Virus record (IMG/VR): IMGVR_UViG_3300003690_000053
Location: 1 to 33,267 of that record
Strand: one strand, 5' to 3'
Source of the DNA: a virus
Length of the DNA: 33,267 nt
The notes beneath the pieces were generated by a model. That model had not been told where the DNA came from, did not search any database, and saw nothing but the letters and a program-made list of their open reading frames with translations. Both the position numbers and the translations under genes were made by a program. Every line of letters starts with the position of its first letter. Position 1 is the first letter of the stretch. Shown in pieces: positions 29,112-33,267 of the stretch.

Positions 29112-31049
29112 TTAACGCATGCCAGGATTTCTCCAAGGCTGCCGACTCATTAGAGCATCTGCAACCTGTTTACCTGTGCCAACACCGACTGGTCCCTGCA
29201 TTCCCTGCCAAACCGTTTCATTGGATTGAGGAGACGTGCCCATATTAACCAGCTTTGGTGAAGGCAATGTATTTGCATTCATATTGATTGCGGAGTAACA
29301 AGCTCCTGCAAGGGAGTCGATTAAATCATCAGTCTTTACGCCATCTCCAGAACGCCTGGCGCTGATTCTATACCCAGTGGGAATAATTTTCTTCTGCAAA
29401 GCAATCATTTCGTCCATTAAAAGAACTGCCGCAGGATCGTTATTAGGAACAATCAGCTTTCCAGCATTTACTACCTGCAAAAGCTCAGCATAAATTACCA
29501 TCTTATATCTATTTGTAAAACGAGTTTCTTTATTTGGCATTCCTGCTTTTCGCAACCTTAACTTGCTCTCCAAGCTATTCCAGGAATCGTATGTGACCAT
29601 GCCAATCCTAAACAAGCGTTTAAGATTAATAACATATTCATCAACTTCAGAAGCGATAACGGGCTTATTAATAGTGGGATGCCAATACTTCAACAAATCA
29701 ACCATAATTATATAATCTGCCTTGTGTGTCTCCTCATTCAAAAATATTTGTTTATGCACTAAAGCTAAAGCATAATTATGGCTTGTTGCTGCTGGATCAA
29801 GATGTAAAAAATATATCTGCCCGGGCTCGCCAAACTTTTTAAACTGAATATTCCCTTTAAAGCATTTTTTAACATATTCTTCTGAAAAGAAATTCTCACC
29901 GGCAATACCACTAAATTCTGCCCCAAATTCCATCTCAAATTCTTCCTCGTTCATTGTCTTGAATTCTTTTTTCAGCGAGATTCTCGTCCTTTCTGGCATA
30001 ACATCCCAAGTTGGAAGCCTACACGCGAGCCTGGAGTCATAAAGATGGGCTTGGGAAAACAAATCCCACAACTTCCCTTCTTTTGCTCGTGGAGAAGATA
30101 TGCTTATAATTTTTCCATCATAAACAATATTACTTACAGTTTTCCCATTTTCGTCTAATTTAGTTTTTCCATTCTTATCCAAAACAGATTCTTCCCGAAA
30201 GAAGTCTGCAATCGTAGGAGTTAAAGCTGAATAAATGCGATCGGCAGACGCCGACCCTCCGCTCGTTTTATAGCTAGCTACTTCATCTAGTATTAACACA
30301 AAACATTTCTTACCAAGCAACGTTGCAGAGTTACTATGACCCACTTCGACAACAATAGAACCTCTTGTTTTTAGCCCCATATCCCTCTCTAAAAATTCCC
30401 TGTTTTCTTCTTTATCTTTGGGAGTCAAGAGGCAGATGCTATCATGCGATAATCCCTCTTTGACATATTTGTCATTAAAATAAGAGCTTGATAATAATTT
30501 ACCTCTAATTTCATTGAATGCAACTTCAGCCTGCCCAGATGAATTCGCGACTGTAAGTACAGTAATAGGGTTATCAGCGGCTATATTATAATAGCCATAC
30601 GGATCTCCTCCAGGAGCTTCCAAGAGCTTCATTGCTTCATAAAGAGCAATGATGCTGGAAACAAAATCCTTGCTAGCTCTGCGACCCCACACAAGAACTA
30701 GCTCTCTAAAAATAACCTTATTATAATATTTGTCCAGAACATTCCCGCGCTCTGAATCTACTAACCCAAGATTTTTACACAAAGAAAGCTCTTCTTCAGT
30801 TAAATTAATATCTTCATTCCCTCTAGAACCTCGGTAAAAAACTTTTAGTATGAGTACCTGAACTGGTTTTAGATGAATTGGACTACGTAGATGTGGCAAA
30901 CCTAAATAATCTTTGCTATTACAAAATTCTATAATATCTGGTATCTTGCGCTTTACACCGGGCAAAGCAATAGCACTCTTCATTTCTGAAATAATATCAG
31001 ACACCGAAGATTGAGCCTTAGATTTATTTGAGGGTCGCCCTCTAGGCAT
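29112..31049 (-). CDS. Terminase large subunit (packaging ATPase and nuclease)
   Basis: A 645-residue protein from the ATG at 31049 (MPRGRPSNKSKAQ), with GGAG six bases upstream; the longer frame uses TTG and would swallow the SD. The ATPase domain has a Walker-A-like GRRASKD (about 122-128, with Asp where Ser or Thr is usual), Walker B LILDE (252-256) and the coupling motif SSPRAKEG (about 318-325). The nuclease domain has the three acidic positions: Asp418 in LHLDPA, Asp488 in VTYDSW, and Asp574/575 in KTDDLIDSLAG. The enzyme pumps DNA through the portal and cuts concatemers. No intein or intron interrupts it, unlike the portal, protease and capsid genes. Confidence 0.93.
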   Translation of the reverse strand: MPRGRPSNKSKAQSSVSDIISEMKSAIALPGVKRKIPDIIEFCNSKDYLGLPHLRSPIHLKPVQVLILKVFYRGSRGNEDINLTEEELSLCKNLGLVDSERGNVLDKYYNKVIFRELVLVWGRRASKDFVSSIIALYEAMKLLEAPGGDPYGYYNIAADNPITVLTVANSSGQAEVAFNEIRGKLLSSSYFNDKYVKEGLSHDSICLLTPKDKEENREFLERDMGLKTRGSIVVEVGHSNSATLLGKKCFVLILDEVASYKTSGGSASADRIYSALTPTIADFFREESVLDKNGKTKLDENGKTVSNIVYDGKIISISSPRAKEGKLWDLFSQAHLYDSRLACRLPTWDVMPERTRISLKKEFKTMNEEEFEMEFGAEFSGIAGENFFSEEYVKKCFKGNIQFKKFGEPGQIYFLHLDPAATSHNYALALVHKQIFLNEETHKADYIIMVDLLKYWHPTINKPVIASEVDEYVINLKRLFRIGMVTYDSWNSLESKLRLRKAGMPNKETRFTNRYKMVIYAELLQVVNAGKLIVPNNDPAAVLLMDEMIALQKKIIPTGYRISARRSGDGVKTDDLIDSLAGACYSAINMNANTLPSPKLVNMGTSPQSNETVWQGMQGPVGVGTGKQVADALMSRQPWRNPGMR

Positions 31050-31061
31050 TATGTTCTCCAA

Positions 31062-31430
31062 TTATACTATATTCTCTAAATCTATATTAAATCCTACCGT
31101 TGCTGAAATATCTGCAAATTCTTGAGAAACCTTAATCTTATTATCTTTGAGAAAGGTATTGACAGAAACAAACTGTTGCGCTACATGGGACTGTAAAGCT
31201 GTTACAAAAGATTTCATCTCTGCGTTAGGATTAAAATATCTGTCTACAACAATAAAATATGTAAGCTCAATACTATTGCGCAAAGCAATCTTATTCATCT
31301 CGTCTGCATCTATTTCAGAATCTGATAAATGCCCCTGCATTGTTTGCAAAAGCCTAAATGCTTTTTCTGCGTCTCCTCTAGCATTGCCAAGATCATCAGC
31401 AAGCGATTTATACTCTTCTGGTTTTATCAT
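31062..31430 (-). CDS. Small helical protein upstream of the terminase large subunit
   Basis: A 122-residue protein, all helical in appearance (AEKAFRLLQTMQGHLSD; KSFVTALQSHVAQQFVSVN). Its ATG overlaps the upstream stop as ATGA, and its stop lies 12 bases before the terminase ATG. The position would suit a small terminase subunit, but I see no helix-turn-helix motif typical of one. The role is left open. Confidence 0.68.
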   Translation of the reverse strand: MIKPEEYKSLADDLGNARGDAEKAFRLLQTMQGHLSDSEIDADEMNKIALRNSIELTYFIVVDRYFNPNAEMKSFVTALQSHVAQQFVSVNTFLKDNKIKVSQEFADISATVGFNIDLENIV

Positions 31431-32152
31431 GTAAAAATAATATCCTCAGAAAACATACGATAATAATAAACAGTTCCCTCATTGTCTTTTTGTCGAACGC
31501 GAATATAATATTTTCTAGTTCTAGTAAGAAACTGAGATTCTTTAGAAACATATCTCATTCTTCTTGTCGCAAAATTAGATCCAACGCCTTCAGTTGTAAG
31601 AGCTTTAAACTCATCAACATCTCTTTCAAAAAACCAATTCTCTACATCATCGTCACTATCTATGGTAAACAAAATATTTGAGAATACTGCGTCTGCGGCT
31701 ATTTGCAATTCAAAATGATAAAAAACAAACTTTTTGGCTTCATCGAGAATATCGAACTCAAACTCCCAATGCCCATTATCAAATGAATTATCAGCAGAAA
31801 TAGTTTTAACCGGATCTGTTAAAATTTTACTTAATTGAAATTTTTGCTCAGTTAAGAATTCATCGAGTGTTTTAAAATAAGCAGTTATATCACTGAATTT
31901 ATTTCTTTTTTCAATATAGCGAAAGAATTCATTTGTTGCAATATGCAAATCAGAATTAATGACATCAACAGTTCTCGAATTACTTAACACATTTGAGGGC
32001 AAAAGCAAATCTACTTTTGTTCTAACATCTGTACTAAGAACAATCGTATCTCTTACTCGCTCAAAAGCATCTTTTATGCGATACAGATAAGCAATCGTCT
32101 TGCCCAAATCAACAGACATCAATCTCCAGCTCTCATTTTCACTTAAAGCCAT
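31427..32152 (-). CDS. Unknown probable virion protein
   Basis: A 241-residue protein. Residues 1-125 are helical (DLGKTIAYLYRIKDAFERV), and the second half is beta-rich with many aromatics (GHWEFEFDILDEAKKFVFYH; RTRKYYIRVRQKDNEGTVYY). This layout is common in head-tail connector and neck proteins, but no specific family is recognised. Its stop overlaps the next start by four bases, coupling it to the gene before the terminase. Confidence 0.7.
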   Translation of the reverse strand: MALSENESWRLMSVDLGKTIAYLYRIKDAFERVRDTIVLSTDVRTKVDLLLPSNVLSNSRTVDVINSDLHIATNEFFRYIEKRNKFSDITAYFKTLDEFLTEQKFQLSKILTDPVKTISADNSFDNGHWEFEFDILDEAKKFVFYHFELQIAADAVFSNILFTIDSDDDVENWFFERDVDEFKALTTEGVGSNFATRRMRYVSKESQFLTRTRKYYIRVRQKDNEGTVYYYRMFSEDIIFT

Positions 32153-32173
32153 TGTGGTCTTATTTTCGTAAAA

Positions 32174-33142
32174 TCATGCTTCTTCTCCTGCACCATCATG
32201 AAGACGACGAATCCAATTCTGAAACGATTTGTTCTCTCTTATTTGCTCGCTAGAGCTATCATAGTCGAGTTGATGCCTCAATATAGCACAAAGATATTTC
32301 ATAATAATTTCTTGGCTGGGTGGATCCCAATCTAAAAAGTTTCTTAGTCGAGAGGGATCATATGCACATTCAAAAGTCACACCAGAACCAGAAAACATGC
32401 TTTCGCCCAATGTCGCCACTTTCATTCCAAACATCTGACATTCGGTGGCTAAGGTTGAATTAATACAAATAACTCCACAACAATTTCTCAACGTCTCGTA
32501 TACGTTCGAGCTTTCATCGACAGTCCAATGGTCTTGCCAGCAGCTAGAAAACCTCCTAGAAGAGAAACCAGGACGATCAGATGCTTTTGGATGCGGTCTA
32601 ATTAAAGTAGGATATTTAGGACCATATTTAGCGAGCAATGTCAAACCAGCCTCTACAGACCCCAAATCAGGATCTCTCGCTGGAAAATAAAATCTTGCAG
32701 AACTATCTGATCCCCGTTGAATAGCATAAAGAAGAGGACCATTAGTATTAGAATGAGAAAATAATTTCCATTTTAAATCATTTTCACAGATATCATGAAT
32801 TTTATTTGCTTCTTGTGCTGTATAATCATCTAAATATTGCTTGTGCTTAGAAAGCGATGAATAATTAAACCAGCCATCTTCATCTATCCACATGCGCTTT
32901 GATTGGCAGAGAAAACCGTGCTCCACAAATAAAACATCCTTGCGCTGTTCATACAAAGAGCCAGGAACCTTAAGCCCCCAAGTAATAATTCTTCTATCTG
33001 ACTGAAACTGCGATAACCATTCTTTAACACGAAAACCTTTTGTTAATTTAATACCCTCTGCCATGGCTGCATGCTGTATAGCACTGCCTATTCTTCGCTT
33101 AGCAATCCTATTTAAATAAACTGTCGCATGTATCATATACAT
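32174..33142 (-). CDS. KpsC/KpsS-like glycosyltransferase (capsule polysaccharide family)
   Basis: A protein of 322 residues from the ATG at 33142; ATG 33136 is equally possible, and the frame from 33163 needs TTG. It shows the pattern of the capsule synthesis/export family (PF05159; beta-Kdo transferases). In the 329-residue numbering of the longer frame: FVEHGFLCQ (79-87), LLYAIQRGSDSS (144-155), LIRPHPK (187-193) and CINSTLATECQMFGMKVATLGE (split here as CINSTLATECQ and MFGMKVATLGE, 233-254), then GSGVT. The GT-B fold and the activated-sugar substrate follow from the family; the actual sugar is unknown. In this phage it may modify the host surface or glycosylate a virion protein. It is the first complete gene of the window. 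Confidence 0.75.
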   Translation of the reverse strand: MYMIHATVYLNRIAKRRIGSAIQHAAMAEGIKLTKGFRVKEWLSQFQSDRRIITWGLKVPGSLYEQRKDVLFVEHGFLCQSKRMWIDEDGWFNYSSLSKHKQYLDDYTAQEANKIHDICENDLKWKLFSHSNTNGPLLYAIQRGSDSSARFYFPARDPDLGSVEAGLTLLAKYGPKYPTLIRPHPKASDRPGFSSRRFSSCWQDHWTVDESSNVYETLRNCCGVICINSTLATECQMFGMKVATLGESMFSGSGVTFECAYDPSRLRNFLDWDPPSQEIIMKYLCAILRHQLDYDSSSEQIRENKSFQNWIRRLHDGAGEEA

Positions 33143-33163
33143 TATTTCTAATCGACAAAACAA

Positions 33164-33212
33164 AATGAAACATTATGATGAAGATGTACCGCTAAGACTG
33201 CTGTTTAGAACT
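33164..33212 (-). other. Short intergenic gap
   Basis: Forty-nine bases between the poly-serine gene and the glycosyltransferase. I see no terminator or clear promoter in it. Confidence 0.4.
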
Positions 33213-33267
33213 TTAAGAAGAACTTGAAGAAGAACTTGAAGAACTTGAAGAAGAACTTGAAGAACTT
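33213..33267 (-). CDS. 3' end of a truncated gene ending in poly-serine
   Basis: In one minus-strand frame the last 55 bases read 17 consecutive serine codons (AGT, TCT and TCA mixed) followed by TAA. The other frames give short-lived or improbable peptides. The gene continues beyond the window. Low-complexity Ser tails occur on some phage structural proteins. The DNA is an irregular 12/15-bp repeat, which could also be a simple repeat outside any gene. Confidence 0.5.
   Translation of the reverse strand, partial: SSSSSSSSSSSSSSSSS

Noticed and set aside
1-33267. tRNA genes
   Set aside because: No cloverleaf-like segment with GTTCGA-type arms and a CCA-proximal stem stood out in the short gaps; a tRNAscan run would settle it.

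Overview
The window is about 33 kb of a tailed double-stranded DNA phage (Caudoviricetes), covering the packaging and head-assembly part of its late region. The genes I recognise point to a large myovirus-type phage: a two-domain terminase large subunit, a long portal, a gp21-like prohead protease, a very large acidic scaffold-like protein and a short HK97-type major capsid protein. I see no host gene, rRNA or tRNA. The host cannot be named from the sequence.

Every supported gene lies on the minus strand, so transcription runs from high to low coordinates. Genes are tightly packed, and many junctions are ATGA, TAATG or TGATG overlaps. From upstream to downstream: a truncated gene ending in poly-serine (33213-33267); a KpsC/KpsS-like glycosyltransferase (32174-33142); two small unknown genes; the terminase large subunit (29112-31049); a block of probable virion proteins of unknown function (16584-29065), including an HNH endonuclease, a DUF192 protein, a WYL-like protein and a 22-cysteine repeat protein; the portal (12988-16581); a cluster of small paralogous genes that share an MKxIKSA leader (9969-12163); the prohead protease (6676-9954); the scaffold-like protein (2613-6716); a probable minor head protein (2013-2594); and the major capsid gene (396-1821). 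A strong intrinsic terminator (330-360) closes the unit. After it begins a LAGLIDADG homing endonuclease gene cut off by the window edge (1-288).

Selfish elements have accumulated in the essential head genes. The capsid gene is split by two group I introns (920-1164 and 465-772). I could place both with IGS pairing, P7 pairing and a terminal G, and splicing restores a continuous 290-residue protein. The portal and the protease each carry a LAGLIDADG intein (15091-16305 and 8329-9495). Both inteins lack the usual Cys/Ser at position 1 (Lys in the portal, Ala in the protease), but each is followed by Cys+1. The protease intein sits two residues after the presumed catalytic serine. A functional head therefore appears to need two RNA splicing events and two protein splicing events.

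Other unusual features: the portal carries a C-terminal DUF559/Vsr-like PD-(D/E)XK nuclease domain; a family of small proteins shares a conserved N-terminal leader that could be a capsid-targeting signal; a 35-bp tandem duplication has apparently broken one member of that family into two ORFs; and short motif repeats (VITEKQ-type in the protease tail, MGHE in the scaffold) suggest multivalent assembly contacts.
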